This document shows, one piece after another, positions 17,024 to 23,747 of a stretch of 64,000 nt of DNA. The position numbers were made by a program, and so were the translations under genes. Each line of letters opens with the position of its first letter. The first letter of the stretch is position 1. The DNA comes from Mycolicibacterium komanii (GTDB taxonomy: Bacteria > Actinomycetota > Actinomycetes > Mycobacteriales > Mycobacteriaceae). The notes under the pieces were generated by a model, which worked only from the letters and a program-made list of their open reading frames with translations, was not told the origin of the DNA and did no database searches. The stretch lies in the NCBI RefSeq assembly GCF_001050035.1, contig NZ_CVTA01000005.1:62001-126000 (forward strand), written 5' to 3'.

Positions 17024-19326
17024 GAGGCGTTCCCCACCAGTAACTGGCCCAGGGCGATGCCGCCGTCGTTGGGCGGCACCGTGCGATGGGTCATCGCGTC
17101 GATGCCCCTGCCGTGTAAGCCGTTCAGGGTCGACTCGAGGAGTAGGGCGTTCTGGAACACGCCGCCGGACAGGGCCACGGGCCGCGACGAGTCGGCGTGT
17201 GTGCATGCGAGTTCGACGACCAGGTCGGCGACCGCGCGGTGGAACCGGGCGCCGATGACCGACGAGGACACCCCCGCACGGAGATCGGCGACGATGGCGT
17301 GCAGCACGGGCGCGGGATCGATCACCGCCGTCGAGCCGGATGCGTCGACGGCGAATGCGTAAACGGTTGTGCCGCCGTCGGTGCCGCGTGAGATCCCCTC
17401 CAGCTCGATCGCGGCCTGCGCCTCGTAGTCGACGATGTGCCGCACCCCGGCCAGCGAGGACACCGCGTCGAACAACCGGCCCATGCTGGAGGTCGGGGCG
17501 CAGCCGAGGCCGGTCTCGAGTTGTCCGGCGAGCGCTCGACGCTCGTCGGGCGGACACACCGAGACCGGCGGCAGTTCGGGATCCCATCCGATCCCCGCCG
17601 ACCGCAGGTGTGCCAGGGCCATCCGATACGGGCGAAGGACGCTGACGTCACCACCGGCGAGGGGGACGTATTTCAGGTGCGCGAGCCGCTGGTAGCCCTT
17701 GTAATTGGCCAGCAGCACCTCGCCGCCCCACACGGCACCGTCGGGTCCGTAACCCGTTCCGTCGAAGGCGAATCCGAGCACCTGCGTGGACCCGTCGAGG
17801 CCGTGTTCGGCCATCACTGCGGCGATGTGCGCGTGATGGTGCTGGACCAGCCTGACGGGCCGGTCGGCCGCGTTGCGCCGGGCCCACTCGGTCGACCGGT
17901 ACAGCGGATGCGCGTCGGCGACCAACACCTGCGGCGTGACGGACGTCAGCTCCCGCAGATGGCGTTGCGCGGAATCGAACGCCGACAGCGTCGCCAGATC
18001 GTCCATGTCGCCGATGTGCTGGCTCAGCCACGCGTACCGGCCGTCCGCGACCGCCATGGTGTTCTTCAGATCGGCGCCGACCGCCAGCGAGGGCGGGACC
18101 GGCACCGGCAACGCCACGGGCAGCGGTGCATAGCCGCGCGAGCGCCGGATCGGCAACTCCACCGGCTCGTCGCCGCCGTCGAGGGTGATCATCCGCATGA
18201 CGGAGTCGTCACAGGGCACCAGGATTTCCCGGTCGTGCATGAGCCAGCCGTCGACGATGCGTGAAAGACGCTCCAGCGCAGTCGCATCGGTGAAGCAGAT
18301 CGGCTCGCCGGCGAGGTTGGCCGAGGTCATCACCAGCGCGGTCGGTCCGGGGTCGTCACCGGGCAGCCCGAACAGCAGAGCGTGCAGCGGGGTGTAGGCC
18401 AGCAGGATGCCCAGGTCGGGGTTGTGCGGTGCGACGGTGTCGGCGACGGGGGCGCCGTCGCGCCGCGGCATCAAGACGATGGGCCGTTGCGGTCCGGTCA
18501 GCAATCGCGCCGACGGCGCGTCGATCTCGACCAGGTCGCGAGCGGTCGCGAGGTCGGGCGTCATCACCGCGAACGGTTTGTCGCCGCGGCGCTTCCGGGC
18601 GCGCAACTCGGCGACCGCGCGTCCGTCGGCGGCGTCGCAGGCCAGATGGTAGCCACCGATGCCCTTGACCGCGAGGACGCCTCCGTCGGTGAGCAAGCGG
18701 CGTGCGTGCCGCAGCGCGGATTCGCCGGTCGTGGTGGCGCCCGCGTGGTCCCGGCAGGTCAAGGTCGGGCCGCAGTCGGGGCAGCAGACGGGCTGGGCGT
18801 GGAACCTGCGGTCGGCGGGATCGTGGTATTCACGCGCGCAGGCCTCGCACATGTCGAAGTCCGCCATGGTCGTCGAGTGCCGGTCGTAGGGCAACGAGGC
18901 GATGATGGAGAAGCGCGGGCCGCAGTTGGTGCAGTTGATGAACGCATGTCGGAAGCGTCGGTTGCGCGGGTCGCGTTGTTCGGCGGCGCAGTCCGCGCAC
19001 ATGGCGACGTCGGGCGAGGTCAGCGTGCGGCCACCGTCGGTTCGCGAGGTGTCGGCGATGACGAAACCGGTCCCGCCCGCGACCGGAAGCGCTTCGGTGT
19101 CAAGGCCTTCGATCACCGCCAGCGGCGGTGGGTGGTCGCGCAACCGGATCAGGAACGTCTCGACGTCGGCGCTGCCGCCCTCGACGAGGATGAGTGCGCC
19201 CGCGCTGTCGTTGCGGACGCTTCCGGTCAACCCCAGCGCTGCCGCCGTCGTGTACACGAAGGGGCGGAAGCCGACGCCCTGGACCACTCCGCGGACCCGG
19301 ACACGCAGCCGGCGCCGCGCGGTCAC
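17020..19326 (-). CDS. hypF: Carbamoyltransferase HypF
   Basis: A 768-aa multi-domain enzyme that makes carbamoyl-adenylate from carbamoyl phosphate and loads it on HypE, the first step of cyanide ligand synthesis. Domains in order: acylphosphatase (VVQGVGFRPFVYTTA), two zinc fingers (CADCAAEQ with CTNCGP, and CEACAREY with CCPDCGP), a YrdC-like domain (VKGIGGYHLACDA), and a Kae1-like carbamoyltransferase domain with the metal motif VQHHHAHIAAVMAEH and the late VALSGGVFQN. Full length. It overlaps hypC upstream by four bases and the DUF6390 gene downstream. Confidence 0.96.
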   Translation of the reverse strand: MTARRRLRVRVRGVVQGVGFRPFVYTTAAALGLTGSVRNDSAGALILVEGGSADVETFLIRLRDHPPPLAVIEGLDTEALPVAGGTGFVIADTSRTDGGRTLTSPDVAMCADCAAEQRDPRNRRFRHAFINCTNCGPRFSIIASLPYDRHSTTMADFDMCEACAREYHDPADRRFHAQPVCCPDCGPTLTCRDHAGATTTGESALRHARRLLTDGGVLAVKGIGGYHLACDAADGRAVAELRARKRRGDKPFAVMTPDLATARDLVEIDAPSARLLTGPQRPIVLMPRRDGAPVADTVAPHNPDLGILLAYTPLHALLFGLPGDDPGPTALVMTSANLAGEPICFTDATALERLSRIVDGWLMHDREILVPCDDSVMRMITLDGGDEPVELPIRRSRGYAPLPVALPVPVPPSLAVGADLKNTMAVADGRYAWLSQHIGDMDDLATLSAFDSAQRHLRELTSVTPQVLVADAHPLYRSTEWARRNAADRPVRLVQHHHAHIAAVMAEHGLDGSTQVLGFAFDGTGYGPDGAVWGGEVLLANYKGYQRLAHLKYVPLAGGDVSVLRPYRMALAHLRSAGIGWDPELPPVSVCPPDERRALAGQLETGLGCAPTSSMGRLFDAVSSLAGVRHIVDYEAQAAIELEGISRGTDGGTTVYAFAVDASGSTAVIDPAPVLHAIVADLRAGVSSSVIGARFHRAVADLVVELACTHADSSRPVALSGGVFQNALLLESTLNGLHGRGIDAMTHRTVPPNDGGIALGQLLVGNAS

Positions 19327-19586
19327 GGCGAATCCTCTGAGCCAGGGACAGGTTCGCCGCTGCCCATCAACTGCAGACCCGCGAGTGCCGCGTCGGCCCC
19401 TGCCTTGTCGGTCTTCTCCACGACGAAGCCCATGTGGATGATCACCCAGTCGCCCGGTGCGAACGTCTCCTCGGGCAACATGCCGACATTCACCTTGCGA
19501 TGTTCACCCGCGACGTCGGCGAGGGCCAGCTGATCGCCGTAACCCTCCAGCATCGTCACGACCTGTCCCGGAATCCCCAGACACAT
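19323..19586 (-). CDS. hypC: Hydrogenase chaperone HypC (copy next to protease)
   Basis: An 87-aa HypC-family chaperone beginning MCLGIPGQVV with the essential Cys2, and containing APGDWVIIHMGFVVEK. Its length and C-terminal part differ clearly from the copy at 13520-13792, so it is not a recent duplication. It sits between the maturation protease gene (3-base gap) and hypF (4-base overlap), where it may serve the large subunit while the other copy serves HypD; that division of labour is inference. Confidence 0.92.
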   Translation of the reverse strand: MCLGIPGQVVTMLEGYGDQLALADVAGEHRKVNVGMLPEETFAPGDWVIIHMGFVVEKTDKAGADAALAGLQLMGSGEPVPGSEDSP

Positions 19587-19589
19587 CGG

Positions 19590-20075
19590 TCAGCCCTCCG
19601 CCACCGAGGCGCGGGCCGACAGTCCGGCGACCACCTCGCCGATGACCCGCACCGCCTCCGGCACGGCCGCCGCGACGGCATCCGACAGCCCGATACCCTC
19701 GTCGACGCGGTCGACCTCGCAACCGATGACCACGGTGAAGGGTGGGGTTCCGCCGAGCGCGTTGAGGCTGGCGAACACCGCTGCGGGATCCATCGCGTGT
19801 GCGTCCAGACCCGTTGCGACTCGGGCGTCGGCGAGGTCGGCCTCGAACACGTGGAGCGTGCCGGGCGCGTCGCGACTTGGGATGGCGTCCACCAGGACCA
19901 GAGCGTCGCAGCCGTCGAGCAGGTCGTAGGCGAGGTGCATGCCGCCGATCCCGTAATCCCTGACCGCAACGTGCGCTCCGGCGACGTCCGGTGGCACGCG
20001 ACGCATCACCTCGGGGCCGAAGCCGTCGTCTCCGAGAAAGATGTTGCCGAGTCCGGCTACCAGAATTCGGGAGAT
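19590..20075 (-). CDS. Hydrogenase maturation protease with non-standard start
   Basis: Nickel-dependent endopeptidase of the HybD/HyaD (M52) family that trims the C-terminus of the large subunit after nickel insertion. Family sequence begins at SRILVAGLGNIFLGDDGFGPE and includes the nickel-binding acid of GDDGFG, the aspartate in LVLVDAIPS and the histidine in DAHAMDP. No ATG, GTG or TTG lies in frame between the upstream TGA (20112-20114) and this sequence. ATC 20075 is proposed because GAGG stands 7 bases before it. Starting at the first normal codon, GTG 20009, would lose the active-site N-terminus. A one-base error after GTG 20083 is the alternative. 161 aa if ATC is used. Confidence 0.8.
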   Translation of the reverse strand: MSRILVAGLGNIFLGDDGFGPEVMRRVPPDVAGAHVAVRDYGIGGMHLAYDLLDGCDALVLVDAIPSRDAPGTLHVFEADLADARVATGLDAHAMDPAAVFASLNALGGTPPFTVVIGCEVDRVDEGIGLSDAVAAAVPEAVRVIGEVVAGLSARASVAEG

Positions 20076-20094
20076 GAGGACACCTCGCTCGCCG

Positions 20095-20214
20095 TCACAT
20101 CCGGCGCATTCTCATGTAACGCCGCGCATCCGGCACGGAGCGGATGCCGATTGCAGCCGCCGCCACGGCCACCACCGCCACGACTCCTACCGCGATCCAG
20201 CCGATCACTTCCAT
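20095..20214 (-). CDS. DUF6893-type 39-aa membrane protein
   Basis: A tiny protein with one hydrophobic helix (GWIAVGVVAVVAVAAAAIGI, residues about 5-24) and a strongly basic tail (DARRYMRMRRM). From memory it fits DUF6893, small proteins found beside hydrogenase genes. The hydrogenase subunits have no membrane segment of their own, so a single-helix partner with a cytoplasmic arginine tail could help attach the complex; that is inference. It starts at ATG 20214, inside the 3' end of the 445-aa protein gene, and ends 19 bases before the proposed protease start. Confidence 0.7.
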   Translation of the reverse strand: MEVIGWIAVGVVAVVAVAAAAIGIRSVPDARRYMRMRRM

Positions 20215-21542
20215 TGCGGACTCCCTTCTACCAGAGGTTCGACCTCGTCGGGTGCGAAGTACAGGTAGCGGCCGTACCAGTCGTGCAGTTCGGCACCGGG
20301 ATCGTCCTCGATGACGACGCCGATATGCTGCTCGCCGTCGACGTCCTCGTGCACCGAGGTGACGCGCGCGATCTTGTCGGCGTAGAACACGTCCTGCGCG
20401 TCCGCCCGCCGGGAGGGGTGCAACCGCACGCGGCTGCCGCGGGCGACGCGAGTGTCGTTGACCAGCACGGCATCCGAGTCCGGTCGCACCGCGGTATCCG
20501 CCATCGGATCCCACCACTGCACCCCGGCCGGAACCTCCGGGATCAGGTCGGGTTCCCCGCCCGGCGCATGCGGGTTCCGCAGCACGCCGTGCAGATCGAG
20601 CATCGCCTCGGGCGACATCGAGTCGCAGCGGTCGATGATCGCCGCGGCGCGTTGATCGGTGGCTCTGGCCTGGGCCTTCTCCTCGTCGGTCATGGTCATG
20701 ACCCGTAGCGTCAGGATCTCGTCGATCTCGGTCGAGTCGTAGAGCGCGCCTTTGCTCTGCTCGGCGATCTCGGGGTGGTCGTAGAGGATGATCGGCGACG
20801 CGAGCACGAGGTCCCGATGCGGCGCCGGTCCGGCCAGCACCGGAAAGCAGCGCTGCTGGCGGCACCGCGCCACGGCGTCGGCGGCCCACTCCGGGGGTTC
20901 GAGCAGGGAGACGAACTCACCGTCGGCGACCTCCAGCAACAGGTGCGTCCCGATCAGTGACACGGCGATCGCCTCGTCCTTGTCGCCGGCCGGTGCTGCG
21001 GTGTTGCACACATCGAACGTGAGGCGCAGCAAGTCGCCGTCCTGCTCGGCGGAGATGTCGAGCCGACCGCTCAGCTCGCGGCGCGTCCGCATCAGCCTGC
21101 CGCCCGCGACGGGTTCGACCTCTCTCGCCGACGGAACCGAGATGTTCAGTGTGCGTGGAAGGCTCATGATCGGGAAGGGCTCGATCGGGATCTCGCACTC
21201 GACGGCCTCGTCCCAGCTGACCCATGCGTCGGATCCGGAACGCAGTTCGCCGACCGGTTCGAACCGTCCGCCGCCGGTGTCGCGTTCGACGCTGCGGCGC
21301 TGCAGTTGCAGGAAGCGGATCACGCCGGTGACCATCGGGATGCCGTGCGGGTCCAGCATCACCTGGGTGGACAGCGAGGCGTGTTCGCCGATGGCGGCCT
21401 CGGCGGCGCCGCGCGGTCCCAGAACGCCGAACTGCCAGCGGGACTGGTTCTTGCTCGAGCTGGCGCGGTAGGGGTACAGCAGGTAACCCTCGTAGAGCAC
21501 CGCGTCGGCGACGGCTCGTGCGTGATCCCAGTCTGCGGTCAT
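20205..21542 (-). CDS. Hydrogenase-operon protein of unknown function (445 aa)
   Basis: A 445-aa soluble protein I cannot assign to a named family. The N-terminus (residues 1-120: YEGYLLYPYRASSSKNQSRWQFG) is followed by a region with RTLNISVPSAREVEP, a central LASPIILYDHPEIAEQSKG stretch, a helical DEILTLRVMTMTDEEKAQA segment and a C-terminal beta-rich part with VARGSRVRLHPSRRADAQD that looks like a KOW/SH3-type barrel. No cysteine metal motifs. It overlaps the DUF6084 gene by four bases upstream and the 39-aa gene downstream, so it belongs to the operon. ATG 21542 is the start; the longer open frame is not supported. Confidence 0.75.
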   Translation of the reverse strand: MTADWDHARAVADAVLYEGYLLYPYRASSSKNQSRWQFGVLGPRGAAEAAIGEHASLSTQVMLDPHGIPMVTGVIRFLQLQRRSVERDTGGGRFEPVGELRSGSDAWVSWDEAVECEIPIEPFPIMSLPRTLNISVPSAREVEPVAGGRLMRTRRELSGRLDISAEQDGDLLRLTFDVCNTAAPAGDKDEAIAVSLIGTHLLLEVADGEFVSLLEPPEWAADAVARCRQQRCFPVLAGPAPHRDLVLASPIILYDHPEIAEQSKGALYDSTEIDEILTLRVMTMTDEEKAQARATDQRAAAIIDRCDSMSPEAMLDLHGVLRNPHAPGGEPDLIPEVPAGVQWWDPMADTAVRPDSDAVLVNDTRVARGSRVRLHPSRRADAQDVFYADKIARVTSVHEDVDGEQHIGVVIEDDPGAELHDWYGRYLYFAPDEVEPLVEGSPQWK

Positions 21543-22183
21543 CGAATCTCCTCTGCGGTGTGTGCGACCAAAAGCGATGCGATCGCGTCGTCGTAATTCA
21601 GAAGGCCGCGGGCGGATTTGAACTTCGACAGCGCGTCTATGGTGTCGTGACCCAGCCGCAGCCAGCCGGTGTTGGGGTAGTGCAGACGCATCAGGGCATG
21701 CCACGTCGACACGGGCAGGTCGTAGTGGTCCTCGCGATCCCAGGGCACCTGCTGCACGCGCATGTTCTTCTCACCGCGGGTGAAAACCGTGCCACTGAAC
21801 AGGAATTGCAGCGGTATCTCACCGTCACCCAGCGCGTGAAAGTATTTGGCCGCGGTCACCTCGAGGTCGTAGGTGCACTCGAGCGGGAGGTCGACCTGCG
21901 TGGTTCCGGTGAAGCCCGGAACCATGGTGCTGGCATGCTGCCAGAGAAAGTTGTGCTGTGTGGTGTCCCAGCGCTCGCGGGGCCCGAACAGGTCGAGCAG
22001 CCCGAGCGCCTCGTCATCGGAGTAGCGGCGACGCAAGGGTTCGATGCGCACCTGGCACCGCAGCGCGATGGCGTGCACGGGGTCGTCGCCGTCGGTGGCG
22101 ATACCGATCCGGGCGGTGAGCACCGGCGCCACCGCGTACGGTTCGGCGCGGATGTCGAGCACCGCGAAGGTCAGCTCTGGCAC
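21539..22183 (-). CDS. DUF6084 family hydrogenase-associated protein
   Basis: A 214-aa cytoplasmic protein. Key stretches are PELTFAVLDIRAEPYAVAP, VRIEPLRRRYSDDEALGLLDLFG, FTGTTQVDLPLECTYDLEV and HALMRLHYPNTGWLRL. From memory these define DUF6084, a family tied to hydrogenase operons in actinobacteria and some other phyla. The first half looks like a beta-sandwich with no obvious metal site. It overlaps the DUF5947 gene (13 bases) and the 445-aa gene (4 bases). Function unknown. Confidence 0.75.
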   Translation of the reverse strand: MPELTFAVLDIRAEPYAVAPVLTARIGIATDGDDPVHAIALRCQVRIEPLRRRYSDDEALGLLDLFGPRERWDTTQHNFLWQHASTMVPGFTGTTQVDLPLECTYDLEVTAAKYFHALGDGEIPLQFLFSGTVFTRGEKNMRVQQVPWDREDHYDLPVSTWHALMRLHYPNTGWLRLGHDTIDALSKFKSARGLLNYDDAIASLLVAHTAEEIR

Positions 22184-22812
22184 GGTGCCACCACCTTCGC
22201 CCGGTCACGCACGTGCTCAAAGAAATCGTCGAGGTAGCCGCGCACCTGCTGGCCGCCGTCGAAGCCGTGCCACAGCTGGCGGAGCCTGCCGACGAACTCA
22301 TAGCACGCGTCGATGGGCACCAGGAAGCATTCCGGGTCCCGACTGTCGTCGTCTGGCACCCGCACGAGCAGGGCCTCGGTGTCGTCGGCGAGCAGGTCTA
22401 CCCGCGGGTCCGCCGCGCGTACGCCGTTCCATGCGGAGAGGTCGAGTTCGGACTCGGTCGCGCCGGCCGGCCCGGGATAGAAGGCCACCACGCGGTCCAG
22501 CGTCGAGTTGCGGAAGAAGAACGCCAGCCCGACCGGGATCTGCAGAAGCTTCCAATTCCGGTGCCCCAGACCGAATTCCGGGAAGGACAGCCAGCGGTCG
22601 GGGACCGCGCGATAGCGGAGTGCGGCCCTGGTGTCGGTGAACAGCAGATAGCAGCCGCGGCATACGCACATCAGCGCTCGCGCCTCGACGTTCACGACGT
22701 GTTGGTGTTCGTCGGCGATCGGCTCGGCGCACATCTCACAGCGTTCCCCCGCGGGCGCGGGGACGCCGCGGTTGGCTCGGATCATCGCGAGCACGTCGTA
22801 CGCGCTGGTCAT
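22171..22812 (-). CDS. DUF5947 family protein with zinc-ribbon-like cysteines
   Basis: A 213-aa protein beginning with a four-cysteine motif, ERCEMCAEPI then ALMCVCRGCYLLF, that looks like a metal (zinc or iron) knuckle. Then come FFRNSTLDRVVAFYPGPAGATES and a C-terminal acidic helix region ending VRGYLDDFFEHVRDRAK. From memory this is DUF5947, found only with hydrogenase genes. It overlaps hhyE and the DUF6084 gene. A role in assembling or recruiting the iron-sulfur part is plausible but inferred. ATG 22812 is the start. Confidence 0.75.
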   Translation of the reverse strand: MTSAYDVLAMIRANRGVPAPAGERCEMCAEPIADEHQHVVNVEARALMCVCRGCYLLFTDTRAALRYRAVPDRWLSFPEFGLGHRNWKLLQIPVGLAFFFRNSTLDRVVAFYPGPAGATESELDLSAWNGVRAADPRVDLLADDTEALLVRVPDDDSRDPECFLVPIDACYEFVGRLRQLWHGFDGGQQVRGYLDDFFEHVRDRAKVVAPCQS

Positions 22813-23744
22813 GCCACACCCGCTTCGGTGGGTTGTGCGGCCATCGCGATCGACAGCACGCCGTCGCGCGCCAGCAGCGGGATCGGCTGCAGGTGAGCGA
22901 GCGGGTCGGCGCCCTCGTCGACGCACGCCCCGGCGTGCACGACGTCGAAATGGGCGTGACAGCGCGGGCATCGCAGCACCGCTTCACCGGCGGGAGACCC
23001 CATGCGGCGATGCAGCGCGGCACCGGCCAGCGACTCGCGGCAGACACCGCACCGGTCGCGATAGGCGAACACCTCGTCGCCGATGCGACACGCCAGCACG
23101 GTGGTACCCGCCACGGAGAACCCGCCGACCTCGCCGGGCGCCAGGTCGGCGAATTCGGGTACGGGGTGCCACGAGGCATGCCCGGGCGCGCGCTGTTGGA
23201 CGCGGCTGAAGAGCGTCGCCGGCGGGATCACCGTCGGGGTCGACTGCGGCGCGACCACCTCGATGGCGGTGACTTCCGGAGCCGCCGCCCGGATGGCGTC
23301 CTCGACGGTCAACTCGAGGGTGACCGCCGACGAGGGGCAACTCTTGCAGCTGCCGGAGAACTGCAGGCGAACGGTGAATCCGTCTGGGCCGTCGACGGTT
23401 TCGAGGAGGGCCACGTCACCCCCGTGCGAGCCGAGATACGGGCGCACCCTGTCCAGGGCGTCCTCGACGCGCCGGTGGATGTCGTGCGGATGCAACCCGT
23501 GCACCAGCAGCAGGCTGGCGACGAGGTCGTCGCCGGCCAGTCGTTCGCCCAACGCGGCGTCGGTGCCCGCCGCAATCCGCAGGATCCGTTTGAGTGCGGC
23601 GCCGTAGAGGTCCGTCACCTCGCCGACGAGTTGGACCGCCCGCTCGTGCGCGGCGGGCCCGCCCGCGGCGGACGCGTCAAGCAGGGCCTGTATTCGGTCG
23701 CCCGCCGTACGCCACTGTGCGTCGTCTGGGATCGGCGGGGCCAT
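22809..23744 (-). CDS. hhyE: HhyE: NifU-like and Rieske-like iron-sulfur protein
   Basis: A 311-aa protein encoded directly after the large subunit. Residues about 90-170 form a NifU C-terminal domain with the CxxC pair in SGSCKSCPSS (Cys133, Cys136). Residues about 190-300 resemble a Rieske domain, but the usual CxH...CxxH ligands are replaced by DRCGVCRES (Cys232, Cys235) and LRCPRCHAHFD (Cys259, Cys262, His263). Work on M. smegmatis names the equivalent iron-sulfur protein HhyE and proposes that it carries electrons from the hydrogenase to the quinone pool. It overlaps DUF5947 by four bases. The exact cluster type cannot be told from sequence. Confidence 0.8.
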   Translation of the reverse strand: MAPPIPDDAQWRTAGDRIQALLDASAAGGPAAHERAVQLVGEVTDLYGAALKRILRIAAGTDAALGERLAGDDLVASLLLVHGLHPHDIHRRVEDALDRVRPYLGSHGGDVALLETVDGPDGFTVRLQFSGSCKSCPSSAVTLELTVEDAIRAAAPEVTAIEVVAPQSTPTVIPPATLFSRVQQRAPGHASWHPVPEFADLAPGEVGGFSVAGTTVLACRIGDEVFAYRDRCGVCRESLAGAALHRRMGSPAGEAVLRCPRCHAHFDVVHAGACVDEGADPLAHLQPIPLLARDGVLSIAMAAQPTEAGVA

Positions 23745-23747
23745 TCC

